From contig CAIYJE010000126.1 of the NCBI GenBank assembly GCA_903926465.1, forward strand, positions 62,001 through 126,000: a stretch of 64,000 nucleotides of DNA. The letters run 5' to 3'. Made by a program: the position numbers and the translations under genes. The notes beneath the pieces were generated by a model that made no database searches, was not told the DNA's origin, and was given only the letters and a program-made list of their open reading frames with translations. Source of the stretch: an uncultured Planctomycetales bacterium (GTDB lineage: Bacteria > Planctomycetota > Planctomycetia > Isosphaerales > Isosphaeraceae). Positions 53,701 to 62,225 of the stretch are shown here, in pieces (within the stretch, counting starts at the first letter, position 1; the number at the start of each line of letters is the position of its first letter).

Positions 53701-54153
53701 TGAACCCACCCGAAACATCCAACGATTGCCCGCACAACTGCGCACCGAGCGCCGAACCTGGTCGGCCAGGGTCTGGTAGGTCAATTGGCCATAGGCCTGG
53801 GCCAGGGCGCTGGCCAGTGTGCTACTGGCTCCATCTTTTCGCTGAGCCGCCAGAAAACGAGCCACGGCCGGCTCAAAACGACGCTCCATCAGATCTTGAA
53901 AACCGTCGAACGGAATTGATCCAGTGGCTGGTATCCCGGGCGATTCCTGCACGTGATACCGGTACAGCGCATGCAGAAACATCGTGGCCCGAACCTGCTC
54001 ATACAGGCTACCGGTGGTTCGCCGAAATGCCTCAAGCTTCGCGCATTCAGAAAGCAGGTCGGGAAGCGACATCCCCGCGACCAAAGATTCAATCGATCGA
54101 TCGCGCAGGTCTGAATTGCTGGCGATGATGGTGTCGATCAGAGTCGATCCCAT
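50782..54153 (-). CDS. GHMP-kinase / UDP-sugar pyrophosphorylase-like fusion protein
   Basis: 1123 residues. The N-terminal half (about 150-600) is a GHMP kinase of the fucokinase/HddA kind: PVRLDLSHSAWSDIFF (sugar-site strand), VNDIPKGSRLAVSTNLLASLIGLL (ATP-loop position, but the usual GLGTSS is altered), GGGWQDSGGIFPGVKIIGG, and FLMLGGMSGGGMGFFV near the C-terminus of the kinase. The second half (about 740-1110) is a nucleotidyltransferase like UDP-GlcNAc/UDP-sugar pyrophosphorylases: VVTLAAGVGSRWTSGAG, then LMVHNVDTLGADVD. Domain order is the reverse of Bacteroides/plant FKP, and the transferase fold differs. It would phosphorylate a free sugar and couple it to UTP. The galU-like gene is just upstream. 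Confidence 0.75.
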   Translation of the reverse strand: MGSTLIDTIIASNSDLRDRSIESLVAGMSLPDLLSECAKLEAFRRTTGSLYEQVRATMFLHALYRYHVQESPGIPATGSIPFDGFQDLMERRFEPAVARFLAAQRKDGASSTLASALAQAYGQLTYQTLADQVRRSVRSCAGNRWMFRVGSAQEHPIRLHPGLLERDPTTGLFPLLVERTPVRLDLSHSAWSDIFFLGMDYPEGARVLNISVNLGVHGRDAQPRPPIETYLRVITEPLLRMTSVDLGDAKDITSLDELFNFGNDYLGLVKAGVIASGLIPPSYEGTGTQLADILGQVIRPGFGLEVVSKVNDIPKGSRLAVSTNLLASLIGLLMRATGQAQNLVGPLNHDEARVVVARAILGEWLGGSGGGWQDSGGIFPGVKIIGGKTAGPTDPEWEVSRGRLLPEHTIVAGAGAETGSTDEGGAAVPQDRLSAALAASLVLVHGGMAQNVGPILNMVTEKYLLRRSSAWEARQEALRIFEELVSAVHDADIRRIGRATMANWRSPLKTIIPWVSNAFTERLIADAEREFGDDFWGFLMLGGMSGGGMGFFVAPERRAEFVTRIHEVMARAKTELEDALPFAMNPVVYDFTINPRGTWAELYHGREASLPGRYYTLQMPRLVAATNVDELRKRDLHQFVARPDDLAEQLQVFRATIHNLFPLSRATTDSSSDRERQAELIKQENGFDPVQHAQLREDYQRGRIDLSRNRLPIDTEIRDADPRDLLSTEGISPKFRAAGEDAIKRGEVAVVTLAAGVGSRWTSGAGVVKAINPFVILNDRHRSFLEIHLAKTSRVARQFQAEVPHVVTTSFLTHKAIARHLNGTQNYGHQGSVYLSPGQSIGQRLVPTVRSLVFLWEELSHERLDENKEKVREAGRRAILDWARSVGEGSDYTDNLPLQRFNPPGHFYELPNMLRNGVLASMLRNHPNLQWLMVHNVDTLGADVDAGLLGMVREQARPLSFEVVARRLEDRGGGLARVNGRLRLLEGLAMPREEAEFRLSYYNTLTTWVQIDGLLKTFGLTRTDLENKPEAVSEAVRAMAARVPTYVTIKDVKRRWGHGQEDIFPVAQFEKLWGDLTALPDLDCGYIVVDRLRGQQLKDAAQLDGWATDGSRDAINSLCKFSR

Positions 54154-54202
54154 CCGTCATTCCCCTCATGCAAAGTGTGACGGTTCAACCACGCACGGTG
54201 GA

Positions 54203-55174
54203 TCACCGCTGTTCCAGACGCACCACCGACTCAAGCAAGCCGGCCAGCATACGATCACGATCGGCTCCGGCCAGGGCCAGAGCGATCTGAGCATCCACGA
54301 ATCCGAATTTGACACCCAGGTTATGGCGGGTCCCTTGGGTTTCCACAGCAAGATAAGACTCTTCACGGGCCAGCGTATCAAGCGCGGAGGTGAGGGCCAG
54401 CGGGGTCCGTTCAGGCCCGGTTTCACGCCGTTGAGCCTGAAGTTGTTCCTCAAGAATCTCAAAAACACGCGGCGTTAGTACGTGTATGCCAAAGAAGCAA
54501 AGGTAATAGCCCGCACGTAGGCCAGGAACGTGTAACTGAAGTTCAGCCGCGGTGGGCGTTGGCTTCTCGATGATTTTTTCGATTTGATAGATGTTCGGAT
54601 CATGGCCAATCTTCTTGCCGGCCACGGTTCCGTACTGGTGAATCAGGTGCTCACGGGTGGCCTGCACAGCCGAAACCGAACAGCCCCTGGATTCCGCCAG
54701 GTCCAGCACCTGGCGTGCACACCTACGATGCTGATCGGAGGAATCTCGAGAGACATAAATATGGTCACCCAGCAGCAACAGAAACGGCTGGTTGCCCACA
54801 AACGGACGGGCACACCAAACGGCGTGGCCGTAACCTTCGGCCTCTGGCTGAACCGCGAACTGGATTCGAGCCTCAAGGTCGACGAGCCGCTTGGCCTGCT
54901 CTTCGGCCCAGGAAATCCCCACAAAGGCTGATCGAAGCATCTCAGCATAGGATCGAAAGTGACGACGATAGATCTCTTCGTCGCCCGGAGCAGAAACCAC
55001 GCAGATCTCTTCAATTCCGCTTTCAAACGCCTCTTCCGCAATAATCTGCAACACGGGCTTGGTCAAGCCATCTCGATCCACCAGCGGAAGCATGGCCTTT
55101 TGCACGGTATCCGAGGCCGGATACTGACGCAGGCCTCGACCAGCCGCCGTGATAACCGCCTTTGTGATGCCCAA
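54203..55174 (-). CDS. galU: UTP-glucose-1-phosphate uridylyltransferase-like (GalU family)
   Basis: 323 residues. Nucleotidyltransferase with the GalU start AVITAAGRGLRQYPASDTVQKAMLPLVD, GYGHAVWCARPFVGNQPFLLLLGDH, and ending FVDAQIALALAG. It makes UDP-glucose, or possibly another UDP-sugar. The start is a TTG at 55174, since no ATG or GTG lies near and the N-terminus otherwise matches; this is unusual in the window. The fusion gene begins 49 bp after its stop, on the same strand, so both probably belong to one operon. Confidence 0.85.
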   Translation of the reverse strand: MGITKAVITAAGRGLRQYPASDTVQKAMLPLVDRDGLTKPVLQIIAEEAFESGIEEICVVSAPGDEEIYRRHFRSYAEMLRSAFVGISWAEEQAKRLVDLEARIQFAVQPEAEGYGHAVWCARPFVGNQPFLLLLGDHIYVSRDSSDQHRRCARQVLDLAESRGCSVSAVQATREHLIHQYGTVAGKKIGHDPNIYQIEKIIEKPTPTAAELQLHVPGLRAGYYLCFFGIHVLTPRVFEILEEQLQAQRRETGPERTPLALTSALDTLAREESYLAVETQGTRHNLGVKFGFVDAQIALALAGADRDRMLAGLLESVVRLEQR

Positions 55175-55521
55175 TGGCCTCTCCAGACTCTTCTCAACAC
55201 CAAAGTGAATTGCACAGTTGATTCAAGAAACGGTACCGCATCATTGTAGCGATCTTGACGCGAAATTGAGTGCATACTCTACCGTTCTCAGCAAAAACAG
55301 TTCAAGTTTCACTTTTGGAGATATGCTGGGGGCAGATTTCGAAGCGGCCTGCCCCTCCAAATGCCTGCGGAAGTCCTTTCTCAAAGAGATCCCATTGTTC
55401 GACAACGAAAAAAAGAATCTGTTTTTGCCAAGAATCTTAGGCGTTCTCGCCATTTTACACAGAAGCAAAAACTCCAACTTCTTGACAAATGCGACCCACA
55501 GGATAGGATTGTCTCCGTCAA
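55175..55521. other. AT-richer gap before tRNA-Asp
   Basis: 347 bp with visibly lower GC than its neighbours. The tRNA-Asp promoter lies at 55482-55509. No gene; short open frames here are not supported. Confidence 0.5.
55482..55509 (+). promoter_or_regulatory. Promoter of tRNA-Asp
   Basis: A consensus TTGACA at 55482-55487 and TAGGAT at 55504-55509 with a 16-bp spacer. The tRNA begins 12 bp further on. Confidence 0.75.
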
Positions 55522-55595
55522 GAGGATGTAGCTCAATTGGTTAGAGCACCGGCCTGTCACGCCGGAGGTTGCGGGTTCGAGCCCCGTCATCCTCG
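55522..55595 (+). tRNA. tRNA-Asp (GTC)
   Basis: 74 nt. Acceptor stem GAGGATG with CATCCTC, anticodon stem CGGCC/ACGCCG with loop giving GTC, T-loop TTCGAGC, discriminator G. CCA not encoded. Promoter and terminator flank it. Confidence 0.97.
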
Positions 55596-55607
55596 TTACA
55601 GCATAGC

Positions 55608-55647
55608 AAGCACAAGATTCTCACTTAGAGTCTTGTGCTTTTTTTTT
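55608..55647 (+). terminator. Terminator of tRNA-Asp
   Basis: A 10-bp stem (55608-55617 with 55631-55640) and a long T tract to 55648. Confidence 0.9.
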
Positions 55648-55895
55648 GACCTCGCTCATCGCGGTCACATCATCCAGCTTTCCCTAAGCAGGGGTGTTTC
55701 CATTTGATCCTGTCAGGCTTGCAACCCAGGGTGGGAGCAAGAACAGTTCCAGCTCTGGTGCCAGTTACAGATCAGATCTCTTGATTCATCACCCTTGATC
55801 TCGTAACGTGCTGGAGTTGCGGTCTAGCCTTTGTCATACGCCCACAAGTCTCGCGTTCCGGAATTCCGGACGCTTCTGTATTGAGCGGGAACCCC

Positions 55896-56441
55896 ATGTA
55901 CGTACCAAAGAAGCTGTTCTTCACCAAGGGTGTCGGTGTTCACCGCGAAAAGCTTTCCAGTTTTGAACTGGCACTGCGAGACGCCAAGATTGCCTTCTAT
56001 AATCTCGTGCGGGTTTCCAGTATCTTCCCGCCCAACTGCGAGGAAGTCTCGATCGAGGAAGGCCTGAAAGAACTCAGCCCTGGCCAGATCGTGCACGTGG
56101 TGATCAGCGAATCTGCCACGGCCGAACCCAATCGGCTGATCGCAGCAAGCGTTGGTGTGGCGATCCCACGAGATCGTTCCACCTTCGGCTATCTTTCAGA
56201 GCACCATTCGTATGGTCAGACCGCCAAGGTTTCCGCGGATTATGCCGAGGATCTGGCAGCCGAAATGCTTGCAACCGTGCTTGGGGTTGAATTCAATCCT
56301 GATAGCTCGTGGGATGAGAAGCGCGAAGTTTGGAAGATTGCAGACGTGATCTACAAGACCAAGGAAGTCACGCAATCGGCCGTTGGCAACAAAGACGGCC
56401 ACTGGACCACCGTGGTGGCCGCTGCCGTTCTACTTGCCTGA
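55896..56441 (+). CDS. pdaD: Pyruvoyl-dependent arginine decarboxylase
   Basis: 181 residues. The proenzyme cleaves itself between Ser41 and Ser42 in [14 protein letters not shown], turning the second Ser into the pyruvoyl group that decarboxylates arginine to agmatine. The N-terminal [20 protein letters not shown] and the C-terminal domain ([23 protein letters not shown]) fit the PdaD fold. ATG 55896 matches the usual start. The deoxyhypusine-synthase-like gene follows after 62 bp on the same strand. Confidence 0.93.
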   Translation: MYVPKKLFFTKGVGVHREKLSSFELALRDAKIAFYNLVRVSSIFPPNCEEVSIEEGLKELSPGQIVHVVISESATAEPNRLIAASVGVAIPRDRSTFGYLSEHHSYGQTAKVSADYAEDLAAEMLATVLGVEFNPDSSWDEKREVWKIADVIYKTKEVTQSAVGNKDGHWTTVVAAAVLLA

Positions 56442-56503
56442 TTCGCAAGCCGCTCACCCTCTGTTTTCTGTTAATTATCACCTGGTGCACCTGAGGTGCT
56501 GGC

Positions 56504-57763
56504 ATGGCCAAGCGCTCCGCGTCTACATTTCTTCATCAAATTGGTCGGCACCGAATTCTGCCTCCTTCTGTTACAGGAGACATGAACATTGCAGACCTGA
56601 TTGATCAGGATTTTCTCAGTTACAACGCGGGACGTTTGCGCGAACTTTGTCAGGTCTTCGTCCGCAAGATGCTCGACCCGACATGTACCGTGGGCCTGAC
56701 CCTCTCAGGTGCGCTAACTCCGGCCGGACTCGGGATGAGTTGCATCATCCCGTTGATCCGTGCGGGTTTTGTAGACTGGATCGTATCCACGGGTGCGAAC
56801 CTCTACCACGATACGCACTACGCGTTAGACCTTCCTTTGCATCAGAGTCATCCCGGACTGAATGATTTTCAGCTCCGAGAGAATGATGTGATTCGCATAT
56901 TTGACATTGTGTTCGATTATTCGACCTTGCTGGACACAGATGCCTTTTACAGGAAATTGATCAAGGATCCGGTCTTCGATCGCTCGATGAGTACGGCCGA
57001 GTTTCATTATGAGGTAGGCAAGTACCTCCACGCTCGTTCGAAGACACTGGGCGGAACACCTCAGAACAGCTTGCTGGCCGCGGCTTATGAGTGTGGCGTA
57101 CCGATTTACACATCAAGCCCCGGCGATAGTTCCATCGGTATGAATCTCGCCGCCCTGAGCCTGGCCGGCGGTACGCTTCAAATTGATACCCTGCGTGACG
57201 TGAACGAGACTGCGGCCATTGTTTATGACGCCAAGCGCAAGGGCGGCTCTGGAGTTTTGATCTTGGGCGGCGGCAGCCCCAAAAACTTCATTCTTCAAAC
57301 CGAACCCCAGATTCAGGAAGTGCTCGGCCTTGATGAGAGCGGCCATGACTACTTCCTGCAGGTCACAGACGCCAGGCCAGATACGGGCGGCCTCTCCGGC
57401 GCCACCGCACATGAAGCCATGACCTGGGGCAAGGTTGATCCTGAGAAATTGCCAGATTCTGTGACCTGCTACACAGACACGACCATCGCTTTGCCGCTCC
57501 TCACAGCCTACGCTCTGGCACGCAGCAAACCACGGCCGTTACGTCGGCTTTATGACCACCGAGAAGCGCAGTACGAAGCCTTGCAAAAGGCTTACCACGC
57601 CCGCGAAAAGAGTGGCGTGGCGGCTGGCGTCCTCTCCAGACAGAAGACGTCTGCTACGGTGAGCAAAGCCAAGGCTCCCGCGGAAACCAAGGCCAGACGC
57701 ACGAGGGTTCAGGTTGGTGCCACCAAAACCAAGAGTGCTGGCGGTAAATCCAAGAAATCCTGA
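56504..57763 (+). CDS. Deoxyhypusine-synthase-family protein (probable polyamine enzyme) with basic tail
   Basis: 419 residues. The NAD-binding DHS fold is seen: [53 protein letters not shown] and the catalytic-lysine motif [11 protein letters not shown] (Lys260). Bacteria lack eIF5A; bacterial homologues of this family make homospermidine or related polyamines. Beside pdaD this is likely the polyamine step. A ~60-residue Lys/Ala/Arg-rich tail (from about 360, with [15 protein letters not shown]) is added to the core. The first ATG was chosen; ATG 56582 with AGGAG upstream would remove 26 residues. The tail overlaps the tsaC start. Confidence 0.85.
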   Translation: MAKRSASTFLHQIGRHRILPPSVTGDMNIADLIDQDFLSYNAGRLRELCQVFVRKMLDPTCTVGLTLSGALTPAGLGMSCIIPLIRAGFVDWIVSTGANLYHDTHYALDLPLHQSHPGLNDFQLRENDVIRIFDIVFDYSTLLDTDAFYRKLIKDPVFDRSMSTAEFHYEVGKYLHARSKTLGGTPQNSLLAAAYECGVPIYTSSPGDSSIGMNLAALSLAGGTLQIDTLRDVNETAAIVYDAKRKGGSGVLILGGGSPKNFILQTEPQIQEVLGLDESGHDYFLQVTDARPDTGGLSGATAHEAMTWGKVDPEKLPDSVTCYTDTTIALPLLTAYALARSKPRPLRRLYDHREAQYEALQKAYHAREKSGVAAGVLSRQKTSATVSKAKAPAETKARRTRVQVGATKTKSAGGKSKKS

Positions 57764-58724
57764 TCGTACCGTCATCGAAGAGGCGGCGAACGTGCTCCGA
57801 GTAGGAGGACTCGTCGCCTTCCCGACCGAAACAGTTTACGGCCTTGGGGCTGATGGGACCAACCCAGCGGCCCTCAAAAAGATCTTTGAGGCCAAAGGGC
57901 GGCCGTCGACCAATCCCCTCATCCTGCATGTCTCCTCACCAGAGATGGCACGACTCTTGGTCACGCACTGGCCAGTGAATGCCCAGAAACTGGCAGACGC
58001 CTTCTGGCCAGGCCCGCTCAGTCTGGTGCTTCCCAGATCGAATCTCGTTCCTGACCTGATCACGGCCGGTGAATCGACCGTGGCGATCCGGATGCCTCAG
58101 CATCCCGTGGCACTGCAGCTGATTTCCAGGCTAGAACGTCCGATTGCCGCCCCGAGCGCAAACCGCTCGATGTCGCTCTCTCCAACCCAGGCGCACCATG
58201 TGGTGGAGAGCCTGGGAGCAGCGGTCGACCTCGTCCTGGACGCAGGCCCGGCCACGGTCGGAATTGAATCCAGCGTGGTGGACCTCACCACCCCGGTGCC
58301 CACCTTGTTGCGCCCCGGGTGGCTGACCCCCGCCATGATCCAGCAAGCCACCGGGATTATCATTCAGGCCAAGGACGAAGCTCAGGCTGGCCAAATTGCA
58401 AGAAGTCCGGGCCAGATGCTTCGCCATTATGCGCCCGCAACACCAGTAAGCCTCATCGAGCCGTTCGAATTGCCCCCGACCCCGGAAAATACAGCCCTGC
58501 TGATCATTGGTCACCCGAATGCACAGCAGATGCCCGGCCCCACGCTTCGCAGGCTCATGACCAGCCCCACAGAAACAGCCCGCGACCTCTACGCCCAGTT
58601 GCATGAGTGGGATCGGCTCGGGCTTCGGCAAATCTACATCGTGCCACCGCCAGTGCGGCCCGAGTGGGATGCCATCCTCGATCGCCTCAACCGGGCAGCA
58701 ACCCCCTTGGGCCAAGCCGACTAG
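57717..58724 (+). CDS. tsaC: L-threonylcarbamoyladenylate synthase (TsaC/Sua5)
   Basis: About 335 residues. Forms the precursor of t6A in tRNA. YrdC domain: [51 protein letters not shown]; then a Sua5 C-terminal domain beginning near [16 protein letters not shown]. The start is uncertain: GTG 57717 (or TTG 57714) overlaps the previous gene by 47 bp and gives [22 protein letters not shown], a good N-terminus. No ATG exists nearby. It ends with a 4-bp overlap with convergent ruvB. Confidence 0.92.
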   Translation: MPPKPRVLAVNPRNPDRTVIEEAANVLRVGGLVAFPTETVYGLGADGTNPAALKKIFEAKGRPSTNPLILHVSSPEMARLLVTHWPVNAQKLADAFWPGPLSLVLPRSNLVPDLITAGESTVAIRMPQHPVALQLISRLERPIAAPSANRSMSLSPTQAHHVVESLGAAVDLVLDAGPATVGIESSVVDLTTPVPTLLRPGWLTPAMIQQATGIIIQAKDEAQAGQIARSPGQMLRHYAPATPVSLIEPFELPPTPENTALLIIGHPNAQQMPGPTLRRLMTSPTETARDLYAQLHEWDRLGLRQIYIVPPPVRPEWDAILDRLNRAATPLGQAD

Positions 58725-59815
58725 AATCGTCTCCGCGACGGGTCGAAGATCGGCAGATCCAGCGGCGATTCCAGTACAGGTGGGGCAACGCCCATGTGGC
58801 GATATCCCGCCTCAATCACCTTGCGGCCACGTGGAGTCCGAATGATCATCTCACGCCGCAACAGGAACGGCTCAACTTCTTCCTCCAGCGTATCCACGGC
58901 CACATGCATGGTTGCCGCCATTGCTTCCACACCCGTTGGACCGCCCTGAAACACGCGAATCAACGTATCCAGGTATCGTCTGTCCTGCTTATCCAACCCC
59001 TCTGGGTCAATCTCCTGCATATCCAGCGCATCTCGCGCAATTGAGAGCGTAACATCTCCATTTGCACGAGCCAGAGCATAGTCACGCACCCAGCGCAACC
59101 GGGCATTGGCCAGCCGAGGAGTTCCCCGGCTCCTGCGTGCCAGTTCCCAGGCGGCGTCATCGTCAATGGTGGTTTTGAGCTTGCCAGCGTTGATCAAGAC
59201 AATCCGTGCAAGATCATCAACATCATAAAACTCCAGATGCTCATGCATGTGGAACCGGTCACGTAAAGGAGCCGAAAGCATTCCGCTTCTGGTGGTCGCC
59301 CCAATAATGGTGAACCGCTTCACCGGCAAGTTGATCGTTCGCGCGGCCATCCCTTCGCCAATCACGATATCGACCCGGAAATCCTCCATTACCGGATAGA
59401 TGAATTCCTCAACCGTGCGAGGCATCCGGTGAATCTCATCGATGAACAGGATCGAGCCTTCCACGGCATTGGTGAGGTAGGGGAGCAGGTCCCCTTTCTT
59501 GTCCAAGGCTGCGCCACTGGTGATGGCCAATTCCACACCAAGTTCATTATGAAGAACCGTGGCAAACGTGGTTTTACCAAGCCCCGGAGGCCCATCGAAC
59601 AGAATGTGCGGCAGCGGTTCATTCCGCAATCGGGCGGCCTGCAAGGCAATTGAAAGACGGTCGGCCACGGTCCGCTGGCCAATGACCTCAGAGAGCTTCT
59701 GGGGCCGCAACCGCTCCTCTAGCTGGTCACGCACGGGCATCGGCAGAGGTGCTGCTGGACGATTCTCCTCGGGAGCGGTTCGTCCGTGATCGGTGATGAT
59801 GGGCTCGCGTGACAT
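58721..59815 (-). CDS. ruvB: Holliday junction branch migration ATPase RuvB
   Basis: 364 residues. AAA+ motor that drives branch migration with RuvA. Walker A GPPGLGKTTFA, Walker B LFIDEIHRM, sensor segment IGATTRSGMLSAPLRDRF, and the C-terminal winged helix (GPTGVEAMAATMHVAVDTLEEEVEPFLL). Start ATG 59815, downstream of ruvA with 52 bp between. Convergent with tsaC. Confidence 0.97.
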   Translation of the reverse strand: MSREPIITDHGRTAPEENRPAAPLPMPVRDQLEERLRPQKLSEVIGQRTVADRLSIALQAARLRNEPLPHILFDGPPGLGKTTFATVLHNELGVELAITSGAALDKKGDLLPYLTNAVEGSILFIDEIHRMPRTVEEFIYPVMEDFRVDIVIGEGMAARTINLPVKRFTIIGATTRSGMLSAPLRDRFHMHEHLEFYDVDDLARIVLINAGKLKTTIDDDAAWELARRSRGTPRLANARLRWVRDYALARANGDVTLSIARDALDMQEIDPEGLDKQDRRYLDTLIRVFQGGPTGVEAMAATMHVAVDTLEEEVEPFLLRREMIIRTPRGRKVIEAGYRHMGVAPPVLESPLDLPIFDPSRRRF

Positions 59816-59867
59816 GCTCGAAGGCCTCCCGTCCTCTGCTGCGTATGATCCGAATCCTGAACTGAAC

Positions 59868-60518
59868 TCAGCGTTCGAGCTGATAGATCGCGTCGATCAT
59901 GTCGACCACGGTCTTGTACTTCCGTTTTGAACCGGCCAAAACCCGGTCGATCATCTGACGGGCCTGGCTCTCTGAGTTCCCCACCGAGAGCAGAGCCGCA
60001 AACGTATCTCGCAAAACGTCAGGCTCGGCATGATCCACCTGACCATTAGCCTGACCACCTGCCGCGGCCACCTCTCGGCCATCCACGATGAGCGCGAATT
60101 TTCCAACCTTGCGCCTGAGTTTGGCCACAATTCGCTCGGCTGTCGCCTCACCAATACCCGGGAACGTGGCCAGCGTGGTTAGATCTTGGTCCTGAATGGC
60201 ACGGGCAAGGTCTCGGACCGGCCGGACCATCGCCCGAAGCGCCTTACGCACCCCCACGCCATCGACCGAACAAAAGATCTCAAAGAATTCAAGCTCGATC
60301 GGATTGAGGAACCCAATCAGTCGAGGCCGCATCCGGCTCGACATCTGGTTCCCCTCAATATCAAAGACCGTATGGAGCGAAACCATCTCGCCCAGCCGTC
60401 CCTGAAGTTGACGGCGGGCCGACTCCGGAATCAACACCTCGATCTCAAAAGGTTCGACAGAGAGAATCAGGGCCTCTTCGCCAACCTCTCGCAAAACCCC
60501 TCGTATCTGTGTGATCAC
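59868..60518 (-). CDS. ruvA: Holliday junction DNA-binding protein RuvA
   Basis: 216 residues. OB-fold N-terminal domain starting [19 protein letters not shown], two helix-hairpin-helix motifs ([13 protein letters not shown] and [17 protein letters not shown]), and a C-terminal RuvB-interacting domain ending [21 protein letters not shown]. The GTG at 60518 was chosen as the usual family start; an open extension to 60554 adds 12 residues. RuvC is not adjacent. Confidence 0.95.
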   Translation of the reverse strand: MITQIRGVLREVGEEALILSVEPFEIEVLIPESARRQLQGRLGEMVSLHTVFDIEGNQMSSRMRPRLIGFLNPIELEFFEIFCSVDGVGVRKALRAMVRPVRDLARAIQDQDLTTLATFPGIGEATAERIVAKLRRKVGKFALIVDGREVAAAGGQANGQVDHAEPDVLRDTFAALLSVGNSESQARQMIDRVLAGSKRKYKTVVDMIDAIYQLER

Positions 60519-60742
60519 CCGGATCAGACTCCTTTGAAGAATGGCCGAGAACACTCAACCCAGCCAGGCAAGACTCAGGTTACAACCAGTGTCCCTACTG
60601 TTGCTTTGTTCACAATAGTAATCAGCCAGACCACTGCTGAACAAGACACCACTGCATCGATCCTTGCCAGCAGCGTTTGAAGCACTGGCAATTTGTCCAT
60701 TGTATCGGCGATTGAAAGTTCAATCGTGCAGGGAAATCGAAA

Positions 60743-60775
60743 TCTCAAGGCCCAGAAGCTTCCCGGGCCTTGAGA
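60743..60775 (-). terminator. Hairpin after the Ntn-hydrolase gene
   Basis: An 11-bp stem (60743-60753 with 60765-60775) 15 bp past the minus-strand stop at 60791. Followed by ATTTCGATTT on the minus strand, a weak T tract. Confidence 0.65.
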
Positions 60776-60790
60776 ACTGGCTGGTTGAAA

Positions 60791-61864
60791 TCAGGCCCCT
60801 TCTGGAGGCTGCTCGTTGAACAGGGAAGCGATCGGCACCAAGCGGGCGGAGTCTCCATCATGGACGACCATCTCGGCCCCGGCCCACAGGCTGGCCCCGC
60901 CGAATTTCCCATCTTTGGTCACGCAGTAGAACTTCACGTTGAAGTCTGGGCGTCCCTTGGCATCCTGAAGCCGCTTGACCTTGTTGCGCTCGAAGACCCG
61001 TTTGCACGCTTCCAGGCAGGCGTCTTGAGGGCTCTTGCCTCCCCGCAACCCTTCCACAATGGTATGGCTGGAAAGATTGAGCAGGTTGGCTTCGCCCCGA
61101 CCGGTGGAACCGGCCGAACCGAGTTCATTATCCAGCCAGAGCCCCGCACCCAGAATGGGAGAGTCACCCACCCGACCGGGCATCTTGTAATAGAGCCCAG
61201 AGGTGGTGGTGGTGCAGCCCAGGTTGCCATGAGTATCCAAGGCCGAGCAATGGATAGTGCCATGCTCCCGCACGTAACTCTCGCCGAAGAACTTACGAAC
61301 CTCGGGGTCCAGTTCCTCTGGCGGCGGAGGAATCCGGTCATCGAGCTTGCTGTTGGTCTCTTTCCAGTACAGCCAGATCTTCCGGGCAACATCGGTCAGA
61401 AGTTCGGTGTCTGGAAAGCCATGCATCTTGGCGAAGCGATAGGCACCATCCCCCACCAGCAGGCAGTGGTCCGTGCGCTTCATCACCAGCCGAGCGACGG
61501 CGGCCGGATGCAGGATGTTGCGGATTGACGCCACTGCGCCGCCGCCATGGCTGGGACCGTGCATCACCGCGGCATCAAGTTCTACGATCCCTTCTTCGTT
61601 CGGAATCCCGCCCAGGCCCACAGTGTGGTCGGTCGGGTCTTCTTCAACGATAGCCACGCCCGCAATGGCCGCGTCAAGCGGGTCCGCCCCGGCCTTGATC
61701 AGTTCCATGGCCTTTTCAACCGTTCGAAGACCGTTGGCGCTGGAGATCACCACCGGACGCCGGTCGCCTGGCGGCTGCATTGGCGCAGCTCCAAGCAACA
61801 CGCTTGCACTCAGACCGGCGAGACCGTTCTTGAAAAAGTCACGGCGATGAACGCTGGGAACCAT
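60791..61864 (-). CDS. N4-(beta-N-acetylglucosaminyl)-L-asparaginase-type Ntn hydrolase, Tat-exported
   Basis: 357 residues. Starts MVPSVHRRDFFKNGLAGLSASVLLG, a twin-arginine leader. The Ntn-hydrolase signature is EHGTIHCSALDTHGNLGCTTTTSGLYYK, with the nucleophile Thr203 released by autocleavage after Gly. GDSPILGAGLWLD follows, as in glycosylasparaginases. It would hydrolyse asparagine-linked N-acetylglucosamine or a similar amide. ATG 61864 was chosen. Periplasmic by the leader. Confidence 0.88.
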   Translation of the reverse strand: MVPSVHRRDFFKNGLAGLSASVLLGAAPMQPPGDRRPVVISSANGLRTVEKAMELIKAGADPLDAAIAGVAIVEEDPTDHTVGLGGIPNEEGIVELDAAVMHGPSHGGGAVASIRNILHPAAVARLVMKRTDHCLLVGDGAYRFAKMHGFPDTELLTDVARKIWLYWKETNSKLDDRIPPPPEELDPEVRKFFGESYVREHGTIHCSALDTHGNLGCTTTTSGLYYKMPGRVGDSPILGAGLWLDNELGSAGSTGRGEANLLNLSSHTIVEGLRGGKSPQDACLEACKRVFERNKVKRLQDAKGRPDFNVKFYCVTKDGKFGGASLWAGAEMVVHDGDSARLVPIASLFNEQPPEGA

Positions 61865-62225
61865 GATTCTTATCTCACCAGTGTAGTATTTAAGAAGACG
61901 TTTCAAAACCGGGACTGCCTCCGAGTCCGCGAGGTGCCTGTCCCAGGTTTTGAAATTGCCTCCAAGACCGGCTGCAAATTCCGTTGAACACGTATTGAGG
62001 ATACAAACGGACGACCGCCCGGGCTACCATGCGGCCATTCCTGGAAATTGCGAAAGACCAGACGAGACCGGCCAGAGCTGCGGTCTGCACAAAGTTTGGC
62101 CTTGGCCATCCGGCCAGACCGTGCTACCTTTCGCCCGCTTGCGCAAGCGGATCCGTGTGCCTGTACCATGGCACCAGACGACTTGCCTCCAAGGAGGGAC
62201 GCCGCAGTTGCCGGCGTTGGTGTTC

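Noticed and set aside
55381-55590. Minus-strand ORF beginning MTGLEPATSGVTGRCSNQLSY
   Set aside because: It is the reverse complement of tRNA-Asp, a frequent false protein in databases.
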